Assembly: GCA_027486035.1 (NCBI GenBank)
Contig: JAIXPX010000033.1
Coordinates: 1 to 64,000 of the forward strand
DNA length: 64,000 bases
From: Erythrobacteraceae bacterium
GTDB taxonomy: Bacteria; Pseudomonadota; Alphaproteobacteria; Sphingomonadales; Sphingomonadaceae
Reading direction: 5' to 3'
Part shown: piece by piece, positions 37,246-47,483 of the stretch
Position numbering within the stretch: the stretch's first letter is position 1
How the letters are laid out: each line of letters opens with the position of its first letter
Program-made: the position numbers and the translations under genes
The notes under the pieces: generated by a model
The model's database searches: none
What the model was told of the DNA's origin: nothing
The model's input: only the letters and a program-made list of their open reading frames with translations

Positions 37246-38724
37246 TCAGCCTCCCGCGCGGGCGTCCTCGGTATAATGTGCCACGAGCCTGCCCAATCCG
37301 ACCGAATTGGAACCCTTCACCAGCACCGCATCCCCCGCCGCAAGGCCGAAAGCATCAAGCGCCGCAATCGCTTCGGCAGGTGAACCGCAATGGGCGAAGG
37401 TGAGCCCCTTGCCAAGCAAGGGGGCTCCACCTTTCCCCAGTTCCTCGGCAAGCGCGCGCATCTCGTCGCCCACCAGGATCGCGTGAACGACCTCGGCCTC
37501 GGCCAGAGGCGCTGCCAGCTGGCGGTGGAAGGCATCGGCGAAGTCGCCGAGCTCCTTCATCGAACCCAGCACCGCGATCCGCCGCGCGGCATTGGTCGCG
37601 GCGAGCGCCTTCAATGTCGCGCGCATCGAGGCGGGGTTGGCATTGTAGCTTTCGTCGATCAGCAGCGCGCTGCCGCCCGGAACCTTCAGCGCATGCCGCG
37701 CGCCGCGCCCCTTCAATCCGCCCATCTCGGCCAGCGCAAGGCCGGCGCTGGCAAGATCGCCGCCCGCTGCCCGCACGGCGGCGATCACACCCAGCGAGTT
37801 GACGATCCAGTGTTCGCCGGGCTCGGCCACGGTGTAGCACACGCGCCGGTCGCCGAGATCGGCGGTAACGAGCGAACCGCCGCCGGCCGCAGGAATGGCG
37901 TCAAGCAGCCGCACATCCGCACCCGCGGCGCGCCCGAAGGTGACGATCTTCACATCCAGCGCCCTGGCATTGGCGATCATCCGCTCGGCCCATTCGCTGT
38001 CGGCGGGGATGATCGCGACGCCGCCGGGCACGAGGCCGGTGAAGATCTGCGACTTCTCGTCCGCGATCGCCTCGAGGCTGCCGAGGTTCTCGATATGCGC
38101 GGGCGCGATGGTGGTGATCAGCGCCACGTGGGGCTTGGCGTGGGCCGAGAGCGGCGCGATCTCGCCCTGGTGGTTCATGCCCATCTCGAACACCCCGAAC
38201 TTCGCCCGGGCGGGCATCCGCGCAAGGCTGAGCGGCACACCGACATGGTTGTTGTAGCTGCGCACCGAGCGATGCGCCGCGCCGCGGCTGGCGCGGTCGA
38301 GGCAGGCGAAGATCGCTTCCTTCACGCCGGTCTTGCCGACCGAGCCGGTGATCCCGATCCGCACCGCGTCCACGGCGCGGTCGCGCGCGGCGTGGGCGAG
38401 ATCGTGGAGCGCCTGCGTCGTGTCCTTCACCAGCACGTGGGGAAAATCGACAGGCCGGTCGACGATGGCGGCAACGGCACCCTTTTCAAAGGCCTGGGCG
38501 ATGAACCTGTGGCCATCCATCGCCTCGCCCTTCAGGGCGACGAAGACGTCGCCCGGCTTGACGTCACGCGAATCCATCTCGACGCCCGAAGCCTCGAAAT
38601 CGTGGCTGGCGATGCCGCCGGTGGCTGCTTCGATAGCGGCCGCGCTCCACAGCGCGAGCGGCAGTGCGTCACGGGCCGCGAGCGGCCACGGGTGCAGCAT
38701 CGGGTGAGCGAGCGGGGCATTCAC
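37246..38724 (-). CDS. murF: UDP-MurNAc-tripeptide-D-Ala-D-Ala ligase
   Basis: DSRDVKPGDVFVALKGEAMDGHRFI, GITGSVGKTGVKE, NNHVGVPLSLARMP, LIDESYNANPASMRA. GTG start overlapping the murE stop. Confidence 0.95.
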   Translation of the reverse strand: MNAPLAHPMLHPWPLAARDALPLALWSAAAIEAATGGIASHDFEASGVEMDSRDVKPGDVFVALKGEAMDGHRFIAQAFEKGAVAAIVDRPVDFPHVLVKDTTQALHDLAHAARDRAVDAVRIGITGSVGKTGVKEAIFACLDRASRGAAHRSVRSYNNHVGVPLSLARMPARAKFGVFEMGMNHQGEIAPLSAHAKPHVALITTIAPAHIENLGSLEAIADEKSQIFTGLVPGGVAIIPADSEWAERMIANARALDVKIVTFGRAAGADVRLLDAIPAAGGGSLVTADLGDRRVCYTVAEPGEHWIVNSLGVIAAVRAAGGDLASAGLALAEMGGLKGRGARHALKVPGGSALLIDESYNANPASMRATLKALAATNAARRIAVLGSMKELGDFADAFHRQLAAPLAEAEVVHAILVGDEMRALAEELGKGGAPLLGKGLTFAHCGSPAEAIAALDAFGLAAGDAVLVKGSNSVGLGRLVAHYTEDARAGG

Positions 38725-40193
38725 AGCTTTGCACTCCCGGCGCATTCACGCGCCACTTCGACATCATCGAACGCTTCGATCCGCATTTTGTCTCCCGATC
38801 CGAAAATCTGGCCCTGTTCGTGGCCCTTGCCCGCAATCAGCACAATGTCGCGCGAACCGGCTTCCCCGATGGCAGCGGCAATCGCGGCCCGGCGGTCGCC
38901 GATGTCGCGGGCTTTCCCGCCAGCGCCTTCGAGGATCGCGGCGCGGATGGCGGCGGGATCCTCGGAGCGCGGGTTGTCGTCGGTGACGATCGCAAGGTCG
39001 GCAGCGCGTGCGGCGACCGCACCCATCTCCGGGCGCTTGCCCGCGTCGCGGTCACCGCCTGCACCAAAGACGACAATCAGGCGGCCGCCCTCGGCCACGT
39101 GCGGACGCAGGGCGGCAATCGCGGCCTCGAGCGCGTCGGGTGTGTGGGCGTAATCGACATAGGCGGGCGCGCCGGCGGCATTGATCGCAGCGCGCTCGAG
39201 GCGGCCACGCACCGGCTGGAGCCGCGAAAGCGCGTCAAAGGTCGCCGAAGCGGAAACGCCGGTCGCCATGGCGAGGCCCGCCGCGACGAGCGCATTGGCG
39301 GCCTGATAGGCACCGATCAGCGGCAGATTGACCTTCCGGCCCACGCCTTCATGCTCGATGTGAAGAAGCTGCCCCAACTGTCCGGGTTCACGGGCGATCA
39401 GCCTGAGGAAGCGGCCGCCCTCGCCGACGGTCATCACCGCGAGCCCGCGCGCGTCCGCCTCAGCGATGGCGCGTGCCGTCCATTCCGAGCCCTCGCCCGC
39501 GTCATGGATCACCGCCGGGCTGCCGGGCGCAACGACCTCGGTGAACAGCCGCATCTTGGCCGCGAAGTAGTTCTCCATCGTGCCATGGTAGTCGAGGTGG
39601 TCGCGGCTGAAGTTGGTGAAGGCGCTGGCGGCGAGGGTCAGCCCCTCGTTGCGGTACTGGTGAAGCCCATGGCTCGAAGCCTCGTAGGCGACATGGCTGA
39701 CACCCTCGCGCGCCAGGCCTGCCATGTTGGCGAGGAAGGTCACGATGTCGGGCGTCGTCAACCCGGTCGAGACCGAGCCGTCGGGGGTGGTGACGCCGAG
39801 CGTGCCGATACTCGCCGCGCGCTCGCCCGCCATGCGCCAGATCTGGCGGGTCATCTCGACGGTGGAGGTCTTGCCGTTGGTGCCGGTCACCGCAACGATG
39901 GTGGCGGGATAGGGCGCGAAAAAGCCGGCTGCGAGACGCGCAAAGGCGCGGCGCGGGTTGGCATCGGCGATGTGGAGCGCGCCTGCGACCTGCGCCTCGG
40001 GCCGGGCGACCACCGCGATCGCGCCTGCCTCGATGGCGGCGGGGATGAAGTCCTCGCCATTGACACTCGCACCCTCGAAAGCGCCGAATACGGTGCCCGG
40101 CGCGACCTTGCGGTGATCAATGGCAAATCCGGTGACCGCTGCGTCACCACCGCCCTCGCGGCCCGCTGCGCGCAGCAATTCGCCCAGCCTCAT
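38721..40193 (-). CDS. murE: UDP-MurNAc-L-Ala-D-Glu-2,6-diaminopimelate ligase
   Basis: VAVTGTNGKTSTVEMTRQIW, ASSHGLHQYRNEG, FTNFSRDHLDYHGTMENYFAAK, DDNPRSEDPAAI (meso-DAP motif). Confidence 0.96.
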   Translation of the reverse strand: MRLGELLRAAGREGGGDAAVTGFAIDHRKVAPGTVFGAFEGASVNGEDFIPAAIEAGAIAVVARPEAQVAGALHIADANPRRAFARLAAGFFAPYPATIVAVTGTNGKTSTVEMTRQIWRMAGERAASIGTLGVTTPDGSVSTGLTTPDIVTFLANMAGLAREGVSHVAYEASSHGLHQYRNEGLTLAASAFTNFSRDHLDYHGTMENYFAAKMRLFTEVVAPGSPAVIHDAGEGSEWTARAIAEADARGLAVMTVGEGGRFLRLIAREPGQLGQLLHIEHEGVGRKVNLPLIGAYQAANALVAAGLAMATGVSASATFDALSRLQPVRGRLERAAINAAGAPAYVDYAHTPDALEAAIAALRPHVAEGGRLIVVFGAGGDRDAGKRPEMGAVAARAADLAIVTDDNPRSEDPAAIRAAILEGAGGKARDIGDRRAAIAAAIGEAGSRDIVLIAGKGHEQGQIFGSGDKMRIEAFDDVEVARECAGSAKL

Positions 40194-40203
40194 TGACGCT
40201 GCC

Positions 40204-41991
40204 TCATTCCGTCTCGCCCTTGTCCACCAGATAGCGCAGGTCGGAAATGTCGACATCGCGCCTGTCGTCGGGCTGGACACCGAGCATCGGGCCGATACGG
40301 GGCACGAGCTTTCCGACGATCGGCGCGGAGGTGAAGGCGGCGGTGCGCTGGAAGCTGCTGGCGAGGGTGCCCTTGGGTTCGTCGACCACGACCACCACGA
40401 CATAGCGCGGCGCATCCATCGGGAAGGCAGCGGCAAAGGAGGAGACGAGCGCGGTCTTGTTGTAGCCGCCCACGCCTGCCTTCTCGGCCGAACCGGTCTT
40501 GCCGCCGATGCGGTAGCCCGGCGCATCGGCACTGCGGCCGGTGCCGTAGAGCGTGATCATGCGCAGCATCTGGCGCATCCGCGAGGAGGTCGATTCCTTG
40601 AAAACGCGGCGCCCGCGGGGGGCCTTGGCGGGATCGATCTTCATCAGCGTCGCCGGACGCCAGATGCCGCCATTGACCATCGCCGCATAGGCGCTGGCAA
40701 GGTGCAGCGGGGTGACGGCAAGGCCGTGCCCGAAGGCGACCGTCATGTTGGTCACGCGGCTCCAATGGCCCTTGGGGAACAGCGGCTTGCCCTTGGCGGG
40801 CAGCTCGACATCAGGGCGACGGTCCATGCCGAGATCGATCATCGCGCGGCGCATCTTTTCCGCGCCCAGCGCATCGCCGATCCGTGCGGTGACCGTGTTC
40901 GAGGAATGCACCAGCGCCTGGGGCACATTGAGGCTGGCGCCCAGCGGGTGCGAATCCTTGATCGTGCGCGTGCCGACCGGAACCGGATTGGCATCCCACT
41001 GCTTGGCAAGATCGCGCACCACGCCCGCGTCCATCGCCGCCGCGACGCTGATCGGCTTGAAGGTAGAGCCGAGCTCGTAGACCCCGTTGGTGGCGCGGTT
41101 GAAGACATTGGCCGCCCCGCTCGCGCCGGCGGTGTTGGGATCGAAATCGGGGAGCGAGGCCATCGCCATGATCTCCCCGGTATCGACGTCGAGCACGATG
41201 CCCGCCGCGCCCAGCGCATTGGTCGCCAGCATCCCGCGGCGCAGTTCGTCCTCGAGCGCGCCCTGCACCCGCACATCGACCGACAGCGCCACCGGCTCGG
41301 TGCGCAGCTCGGCATTGCCGAGGCGCTTCTCGAGCACCTCCTCCATGCCGACCTTGCCGCCCTCGCCCTCGACCACATAGCCCAGAACATGCGCGGCAAG
41401 CGTGCCTTGCGGGTAGTAACGGTCGGTCTCGCGCGGGATCTCGAGCGCGATCTCGCCCAGCGCGAAGACCTTGTTGGCTTCCTCGGGCAGGATGCGGCGG
41501 CGCAGGTAACCTGCCTTGCCCGAAGCGAGACGCTGGGCCATGCGCGCCTCGTCGATGTCGGGGAAGATCGCCTTCAATTGCCGCGCCACCTCCTGCGGCG
41601 AATGCACCAGCGGCGTGCCGCTGTCGCCCATCGCGGTCGGCTCGAACCACAGGGCATAGGCGGGAAAGGCCCGGGCGAGCGGCGCGCCGTTGCGGTCAGT
41701 GATCTCGCCGCGCGGCGGCAGCAGGGCTTCTTCAAGGCTCGTGCGCTGCGGCGCGTTGCCGACAAAGCCGAGCGAGACGATGCGCATCAGCGCGACCAGC
41801 GCGATCAGTGCGAAGCCCGCCAGCAGCACCAGCAGCCGGACCCGCGCATCCCACAGCAACCGCGCCCGCAGCGTGATGCTGGGGGGGCATCCGGCGGGGA
41901 TGACTGGGGTGGCGGCGAGCCCGGCGGGGGGGGCGGTGCGAGAAGCGGAACGGTGTGCATGAGCGGTCAGGGAGACCGCCATCATTTTCAT
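40204..41991 (-). CDS. ftsI: Division-specific penicillin-binding protein 3
   Basis: Single N-terminal TM, ELGSTFKPISVAAAMDAG (STFK), SSN motif HSSNTVTAR, KTGSAEKAG. Confidence 0.95.
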   Translation of the reverse strand: MKMMAVSLTAHAHRSASRTAPPAGLAATPVIPAGCPPSITLRARLLWDARVRLLVLLAGFALIALVALMRIVSLGFVGNAPQRTSLEEALLPPRGEITDRNGAPLARAFPAYALWFEPTAMGDSGTPLVHSPQEVARQLKAIFPDIDEARMAQRLASGKAGYLRRRILPEEANKVFALGEIALEIPRETDRYYPQGTLAAHVLGYVVEGEGGKVGMEEVLEKRLGNAELRTEPVALSVDVRVQGALEDELRRGMLATNALGAAGIVLDVDTGEIMAMASLPDFDPNTAGASGAANVFNRATNGVYELGSTFKPISVAAAMDAGVVRDLAKQWDANPVPVGTRTIKDSHPLGASLNVPQALVHSSNTVTARIGDALGAEKMRRAMIDLGMDRRPDVELPAKGKPLFPKGHWSRVTNMTVAFGHGLAVTPLHLASAYAAMVNGGIWRPATLMKIDPAKAPRGRRVFKESTSSRMRQMLRMITLYGTGRSADAPGYRIGGKTGSAEKAGVGGYNKTALVSSFAAAFPMDAPRYVVVVVVDEPKGTLASSFQRTAAFTSAPIVGKLVPRIGPMLGVQPDDRRDVDISDLRYLVDKGETE

Positions 41992-42548
41992 TCGCCCAGC
42001 CCCTGCGCGGCAAGCGCCTTGGCGACACGCCGGGTCTCGGCCTTGGCGGGCCGGATCGGGGAGGCATCGACGAGGAAGTCGCCGAAGGCCTGGGTGAAGA
42101 CCGCGCCCGCGCTCTTCTCGGTGGAGGCAGACGCAAGCGTGACCTTCGCGCCCGAGACCGGCGAGCGCATCGGCGCATCGGCGGCGGCAGCAGCAGCAAC
42201 ATCGCCAGCGTCGGCCTTGGCCAGACGGATCGGGTTCGGAGCGTCAGGCCCGCGCACCTCGCCGAGGCTCGCGAGCTGGCGCTCTCCCTCGAGGAACTGG
42301 CCCGAGCGCGGCGCGCCATAGCCGAATTCGACCTGGTTCCACTCGGCGAGCTGGCGCTGGTTGGCGCGGGTCTCGAACTCGGTCTCGAGCAGCAGCTTCT
42401 CGCGCTCGAGCGCGATCAGCTGGCGCTCGGCGAGGAGCACCTGACTCTTGACCGCGTGGACCTTGAAACTGAGCACCGTCATCACCGCAAGGCAGACCGA
42501 CAGAACGGCGGCCCAACCCAGCGACCGGACCTGAGAGCTGTTCATCAT
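41988..42548 (-). CDS. ftsL: FtsL-like division protein with long Ala-rich C-terminal extension
   Basis: Short TM protein with coiled-coil between rsmH and ftsI. Confidence 0.8.
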   Translation of the reverse strand: MMNSSQVRSLGWAAVLSVCLAVMTVLSFKVHAVKSQVLLAERQLIALEREKLLLETEFETRANQRQLAEWNQVEFGYGAPRSGQFLEGERQLASLGEVRGPDAPNPIRLAKADAGDVAAAAAADAPMRSPVSGAKVTLASASTEKSAGAVFTQAFGDFLVDASPIRPAKAETRRVAKALAAQGLGE

Positions 42549-43501
42549 GCGGCGAGGCTCCTCGGTGATGCGGTGGTGCGGACAGCGTGACGCAGGGTGG
42601 ACGACCGCGCGCGGGGGTTGCGGGCGATTTCGGCCTCGGACGGACGGATGGCCTTCGAGACCTGGGCGAAAGTCGGCGGGGGACCGGCGATTTCTCCCGG
42701 AAGATGGCGCGAAACCGCTCGGCCAGCCGCAGAAGCGCCGCGCAGGAATTGCTTGACGATCCGGTCCTCGAGGCTGTGGAAGCTGACCACCGCCAACACC
42801 CCGCCCGGCCGCAGAAGCGCCTCGGCCGCGGCAAGGCCCGCCTCGAGCTCGCCGAGCTCGTCGTTCACATGGATGCGCACCGCCTGGAAGGTGCGGGTCG
42901 CCGGGTCTTTCTTGTCGTGCGGGCGGTGCCCGAGCGCACGGCGCACCACGCGGGCCAGCTCGCCGGTGGTCGCCAACGGGCGTGCGGCGACGATGGCGCG
43001 GGCGACGCGGCGCGACTGGCGCTCCTCGCCATAGCGGTAGAGCACGTCGGCGATCGCTTCCTCGTCGGCGGTGTTGAGGAATTCCGCCGCGCTCTCGCCG
43101 TCCTGGCTCATGCGCATGTCGAGCGGGCCATCATGCATGAAGGCAAAGCCGCGTGCCCCCTGGTCGAGCTGCATCGAGGAAACGCCGATGTCCATCACGA
43201 CGGCATCGACCTGGGTGACGCCGATGGCGGCCAGCTCCTCGCGCATCGCCGAAAAGCGGGCCGGATGGAGCGCGAGGCGACCATCGTGGCGCGCCACCAG
43301 CGCCTGCCCGGCAGCGACGGCATCGGGATCGCGGTCGAAGGCGTGGACACTGGCACCGGCCTCGAGCAGCGCGGTGGTGTAGCCGCCCGCGCCAAAGGTG
43401 GCATCGACGATGGTCATGCCCGCCTGCGGCTGGAGCGCGGCGAGCACTTCATCGAGCAGCACCGGGATGTGGGGAGCCGAGCCGGAGAGTTCGGGCGTCA
43501 T
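42545..43501 (-). CDS. rsmH: 16S rRNA (cytosine1402-N4)-methyltransferase
   Basis: [76 protein letters not shown]. Confidence 0.97.
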   Translation of the reverse strand: MTPELSGSAPHIPVLLDEVLAALQPQAGMTIVDATFGAGGYTTALLEAGASVHAFDRDPDAVAAGQALVARHDGRLALHPARFSAMREELAAIGVTQVDAVVMDIGVSSMQLDQGARGFAFMHDGPLDMRMSQDGESAAEFLNTADEEAIADVLYRYGEERQSRRVARAIVAARPLATTGELARVVRRALGHRPHDKKDPATRTFQAVRIHVNDELGELEAGLAAAEALLRPGGVLAVVSFHSLEDRIVKQFLRGASAAGRAVSRHLPGEIAGPPPTFAQVSKAIRPSEAEIARNPRARSSTLRHAVRTTASPRSLAA

Positions 43502-43992
43502 TCCGCGACTCCCTTGCGGGCGGCGGCGACAAGCTTGGCGCAGCTTGCCTGCGCGCCCTTCCATTCCGGCCCCATGCGGGCAAGCTCGGCCGGGTTCCAG
43601 ATGAAGAAGAACTCGCCCGCGCCCTGGAAATAGAGCCCGCCCTCGATCTTGCCGAGATCGCGCAGATGATCGGGCATGACGAAACGGCCGCTGTCGTCGA
43701 ACGGCAGCTGCTCGAAGCCGAACAATTGCTGGGCGCGGACATCGCGGTCGAAGTCTGCCAGGCCGAGACGGATCGCGCGCTCTTCCTCGCGCTCGAGCTG
43801 GGCTTCGAGCTTTTCGGTGCGCGACAGGCCGAAGCCGACGAGGCAATCAAAGCGGTCATGGGCGGCAAGGCACAGTATGCGGCCCTGCGAGCTGTCCTTC
43901 ACGGCCTTGCGGAAGGCGGAGGGCAGGACAAAGCGACCCTTGTCGCCTGCCGGCGAGAAGGCCTGTCCGCTATATCCTCCAAAGGCAGACAC
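43498..43992 (-). CDS. mraZ: Division/cell wall cluster transcriptional regulator MraZ
   Basis: GTG start: [31 protein letters not shown]...; first gene of the dcw cluster with two AbrB/SpoVT-like halves. Confidence 0.9.
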   Translation of the reverse strand: MSAFGGYSGQAFSPAGDKGRFVLPSAFRKAVKDSSQGRILCLAAHDRFDCLVGFGLSRTEKLEAQLEREEERAIRLGLADFDRDVRAQQLFGFEQLPFDDSGRFVMPDHLRDLGKIEGGLYFQGAGEFFFIWNPAELARMGPEWKGAQASCAKLVAAARKGVAE

Positions 43993-44175
43993 GTGCCTGC
44001 AATCCCCTTTACCCCGGGCAGAGCACCTTGCGGCAGCTCCGCGACAATCGACGCGCTCGCATTCCCCCGGACAGGCCCTCCATGCTCCGGTCCGCGCGCA
44101 CGCGACCCGGCTGCGCCGACCGAAAGGGCCGGACGCGAGACATTCAGGCATGTCTGATGGACTCCGGTAATATCG

Positions 44176-44220
44176 GGGATGGCGCGGGGATGGAAGGGAA
44201 AATTGCGGGATTTCACGGGA
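44176..44220. promoter_or_regulatory. Candidate MraZ-type operator: five GGGA boxes at about 10-bp phasing
   Basis: GGGA at 44176, 44187, 44196, 44207, 44217 (spacings 11, 9, 11, 10) upstream of mraZ. Confidence 0.4.
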
Positions 44221-44394
44221 TAACTTGATATTTTTCTGAATTTAAAGCGTTTTCGTGGCAGATTTGCGATGCCACACGCGGCGCATTCCGCCAAAAAGCC
44301 GCGCAAAAAGCGCCCGGAACCGCGATTTTCCCGTGATTTCCCGCAGGACTCGGGGGCTGCGTGCCCCCTGCTCCCGCGATTTCCCCGATCGTGG

Positions 44395-45201
44395 CTAACG
44401 CAGGGCCGCGTCGATCAGCGCGGTGAGGCCAAGGCCGCCTGCGCCCGCCAGTTCGCTGTGTTCGAAGATTGCGGCATCGGCGATCAGCGTCACCTGCCCC
44501 TTGCCCACCCGGCAGCGGGCGGCGGCGCCCTCTGCCAGCAGCGTGCAGCAGCCGGCAGCTCCAGGAGGGGCAAGGCTGATCCGTCCCGTCAGGGCCAGCG
44601 GCAGCGGGGCATCACCGAGGCGGCTGGCGATCACCCCCGGTGCCTGGTCCGGATCGAAGCCGATGCCCATCCCCCAGCGCCCCACCACCGGCGGGATCGG
44701 CGCGCTATCCACGGGCCGCCGCGGATCGCCCAGCGGCAGGTCATATTCGCCCGTGAGCGCCGGATCGAGCACCAGCAGCAGCCGGCCTCCGGCGCGCACC
44801 CAATCGTCGAGCGCGACATTGTCGGCCGGGGAAAGCCCGCGCGGCTGGATCACCGCCAGCCGCGCAAGGCCCGCCAGCGGGTCGATATCGGGTGCATCGG
44901 GTGACAGCGCGGGGATCGGGGAAAGCGTGTCGAGCGGCTCGATGACATAGGCCGCCTCAAGCGCCTCGCGCTGCCACGGCACACCCGCAGCGCCCCCCGC
45001 GATCGCGCCGACATCGGCGCCCAGCGGCCAAACCAGCGGCAGGCTGCTCATCAGCCCGATCCGCGCGAGCGGTGCCGCGCCCGCAGGCTTTTCCTCGGGC
45101 GGGGCGTCCGCTGCCGGAGCAGCATTGCAGGCGGCCAGGAGCAGCGTCGGCAGCAGGGCGCGCAGCGGGCCTGCCAGACGGCTATTGCGCGGGCGCGGCA
45201 T
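44395..45201 (-). CDS. Lipoprotein with GldG/ABC-auxiliary-like (DUF4350-type) domain
   Basis: Lipobox LLLAAC; LAVIQPRGLSPADNVALDDWVRAGGRLLLVLDPALTGEYDLPLGDPR. Confidence 0.6.
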   Translation of the reverse strand: MPRPRNSRLAGPLRALLPTLLLAACNAAPAADAPPEEKPAGAAPLARIGLMSSLPLVWPLGADVGAIAGGAAGVPWQREALEAAYVIEPLDTLSPIPALSPDAPDIDPLAGLARLAVIQPRGLSPADNVALDDWVRAGGRLLLVLDPALTGEYDLPLGDPRRPVDSAPIPPVVGRWGMGIGFDPDQAPGVIASRLGDAPLPLALTGRISLAPPGAAGCCTLLAEGAAARCRVGKGQVTLIADAAIFEHSELAGAGGLGLTALIDAALR

Positions 45202-45592
45202 TGCCGGGCGCGCCCTGCGGGGCCGACGGCAGATCGGGCGTCTTGACCGCCGGAGACCCGCTCGGCTCGGCAGGCATATCGGGCACCACACCGGCATCGG
45301 CGAGCGGGTTGTTCTGTGCCGGCGGCGCGCCCGGCTCGACGCTGGGAGCGGCCTCGGGCACGGCGAGCTGGTCGTTCCTGTCGGCCTGTCCGCCGATGAT
45401 GCTGGCAAGGCCCACGAGCAGGACCATCGCGCCGATCCCGAACAGGCCGACCTGCAGGCGCTGCACCGCCTCGGCGCGGGCGAGGCCCGTGCCCGGCGCA
45501 TCCTCGTCGGTGGCGACCTCGTGGGCGACAGGGTGGAACAGGCTGCGCTGGTTCATCCGCCGCAGCCGCTCGATCAGCGAGAGCCGGCTCAT
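45182..45592 (-). CDS. Small single-TM protein translationally coupled to cysK
   Basis: MSRLSLIERLRRMNQRSLFHPV...VGLFGIGAMVLLVGLASIIGGQ followed by a Pro/Ala-rich tail; ATGA overlap with cysK. Confidence 0.65.
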   Translation of the reverse strand: MSRLSLIERLRRMNQRSLFHPVAHEVATDEDAPGTGLARAEAVQRLQVGLFGIGAMVLLVGLASIIGGQADRNDQLAVPEAAPSVEPGAPPAQNNPLADAGVVPDMPAEPSGSPAVKTPDLPSAPQGAPGNAAPAQ

Positions 45593-46626
45593 GCCGCGCT
45601 CCCGGTGGCGGACGGCGTGCGCGCCAGCCAGCCCATCACCGGCAGGCCTTTGGCGGCCAGCCACTCGGGATTGTAGAGCGTCGAGAGGTAGCGGAAGCCC
45701 GTATCGCACAGGATCGTCACCACCTGCGGATCGGGGCGGCCTTCCGCGACGAGTTCCCGGCCGAGCGCCACCGCGCCCGCAACGTTGATGCCGGAGGAGA
45801 GGCCGAGGCACAGCCCCTGGTCGCGCAGCAGCCGCTCGACCCAGACGAGGCCCTCCTCGTCGGAGATGCGGTACTGCGTGTCGATCGGCGCGCCTTCGAG
45901 ATTGGCGGTGATCCGCCCCTGCCCGATCCCCTCGGCGACCGAGGTGCCCTCGGCCTTCAATTCGCCGTGGGCATAGTAATTGTAGAGCGCCGCGCCGTGG
46001 GGGTCGGTGAGCGCGATGCGGATCTCGGGGTTCTTCTCCTTCAACCCCATGCCCACGCCGGCAATCGTGCCCCCGGTGCCCGCCGCACAGGTGAAGCCGT
46101 CGATCCGCCCGCCGGTCTGCTCCCACAGCTCCTGCGAGGTGCCTTCGATATGCGCCTTGCGGTTGGCGACATTGTCGAACTGCCCGGCCCACACCGCGCC
46201 GGGCGTCTCCTCGGCCAGGCGGCGCGAGACGTGCTGGAAATGGCCCGGATCGGAATATTTTGTCGGCGGGACGAGCACCAGTTCGGCACCCAGAGCCCGC
46301 AGCGTGTCCATCTTCTCCTTGGACTGGTTGTCGGGCATGACGATGATCGTCTTGTAGCCCAGCGCATTGGCGACGAGCGCGATGCCGATGCCGGTGTTGC
46401 CCGCCGTTCCCTCGATCACCGTGCCGCCGGGCCTGAGTTCGCCGCGACTTTCGGCATCGCGGATCATCCACAGGGCCGCGCGGTCCTTCACCGACGAGCC
46501 GGGGTTGGCGAATTCGCACTTGCCCCAGATGTCGCAGCCCGCCTCGGCCGAAGGACCGGCGAGGCGGACGAGCGGGGTGTTGCCGATGAGCGCGAGCGTG
46601 TCGCCAAAGGGGCGGGTGATATTCAT
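45589..46626 (-). CDS. cysK: Cysteine synthase A
   Basis: IGNTPLVRLAG, EFANPGSSVKDRAALWMI, EGTAGNTGIGIALVA, CAAGTGGTIAGVGMGLKE. Confidence 0.93.
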   Translation of the reverse strand: MNITRPFGDTLALIGNTPLVRLAGPSAEAGCDIWGKCEFANPGSSVKDRAALWMIRDAESRGELRPGGTVIEGTAGNTGIGIALVANALGYKTIIVMPDNQSKEKMDTLRALGAELVLVPPTKYSDPGHFQHVSRRLAEETPGAVWAGQFDNVANRKAHIEGTSQELWEQTGGRIDGFTCAAGTGGTIAGVGMGLKEKNPEIRIALTDPHGAALYNYYAHGELKAEGTSVAEGIGQGRITANLEGAPIDTQYRISDEEGLVWVERLLRDQGLCLGLSSGINVAGAVALGRELVAEGRPDPQVVTILCDTGFRYLSTLYNPEWLAAKGLPVMGWLARTPSATGSAA

Positions 46627-46673
46627 AGGGAGAGAATTAGGCGCTCGGGACGCGGGGGGCAAGCCGCAGGTCT

Positions 46674-47048
46674 TCAGGCCAGCGCGAGCACCGCCTCGAT
46701 CTCGCTGCCCTCGGCGATCTTCTCGGCCTTACGCACGGCGGCCTTCAAGGGGAGCAGCCAGCCGCCAGCCTGTTTCGACGGGAACAGCGACGTGCGCCAG
46801 GTCGTGCCGCCGATGGTCGCCTCGACATAGACCGAGCCCCAGGCGGCGGCGTTGACGGCATGGGCGCGGATCGCCTGCGCGGTCTCGCCGTCGATGGTCA
46901 GAAAATACCACGAGCCCTTGGCCGGAGCGCCGTCGGAGCCCTGCCACAGCCACACGGTGCCACGCACCGCCCACGGGCCGACCGCACCGGAACCCTCGGG
47001 CGCATGGCCCAGTTCATCGCGCAGGAAACGGGCGAGGTCGGCGTCCAC
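46674..47048 (-). CDS. DUF1905 domain protein
   Basis: GTVWLWQGSDGAPAKGSWYFLTIDGETAQAIRA...VYVEATIGGTTWRTSLFPSKQAGGWLLPLKAAVRKAEKIAEG. Confidence 0.75.
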   Translation of the reverse strand: MDADLARFLRDELGHAPEGSGAVGPWAVRGTVWLWQGSDGAPAKGSWYFLTIDGETAQAIRAHAVNAAAWGSVYVEATIGGTTWRTSLFPSKQAGGWLLPLKAAVRKAEKIAEGSEIEAVLALA

Positions 47049-47066
47049 CGGCTCGCCCTCCTCGCC

Positions 47067-47384
47067 TCAGTCTTCCGGAGCGATGGTGACGTGCAGGCCG
47101 TCAAGCTCGGCCGTGAAGGGAATCTGGCACGACAGGCGCGAGGTCGGGGCGCGGTGGTCGGAGGATTCGAGCAGGTCGTCCTCGTCCTCGCTGATCTTGG
47201 GCAGCTTGTCGGCGAAGGCGGGATCGACGACGACGTGGCACGTCGCGCAGGAACAGCACCCGCCGCACAGCGCCAGCAGCTCGTCAAAGCCATTGTCGCG
47301 GATCGCTTCCATCACGGTGAGGCCGTCGCCGACCTCGATCTCGCTGGTGGCGCCTTCGCGATTGGTGACGACCAGTCTGGGCAT
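47067..47384 (-). CDS. 2Fe-2S ferredoxin (adrenodoxin type)
   Basis: Cys ligands in [20 protein letters not shown]-terminal [20 protein letters not shown]. Confidence 0.92.
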   Translation of the reverse strand: MPRLVVTNREGATSEIEVGDGLTVMEAIRDNGFDELLALCGGCCSCATCHVVVDPAFADKLPKISEDEDDLLESSDHRAPTSRLSCQIPFTAELDGLHVTIAPED

Positions 47385-47483
47385 GGATTTCGGTTCCTTT
47401 TCCGGCTTGAGCGCAAGAATGTGCGCTGTGAGAGTGTGTGGCGGCTGCTAAGGCAGTCTCGGGATCAAGGCAAGTTAAGGAAA

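Noticed and set aside
40120-42321. 733-aa plus-strand ORF
   Set aside because: Antisense to ftsI and ftsL; composition artefact.
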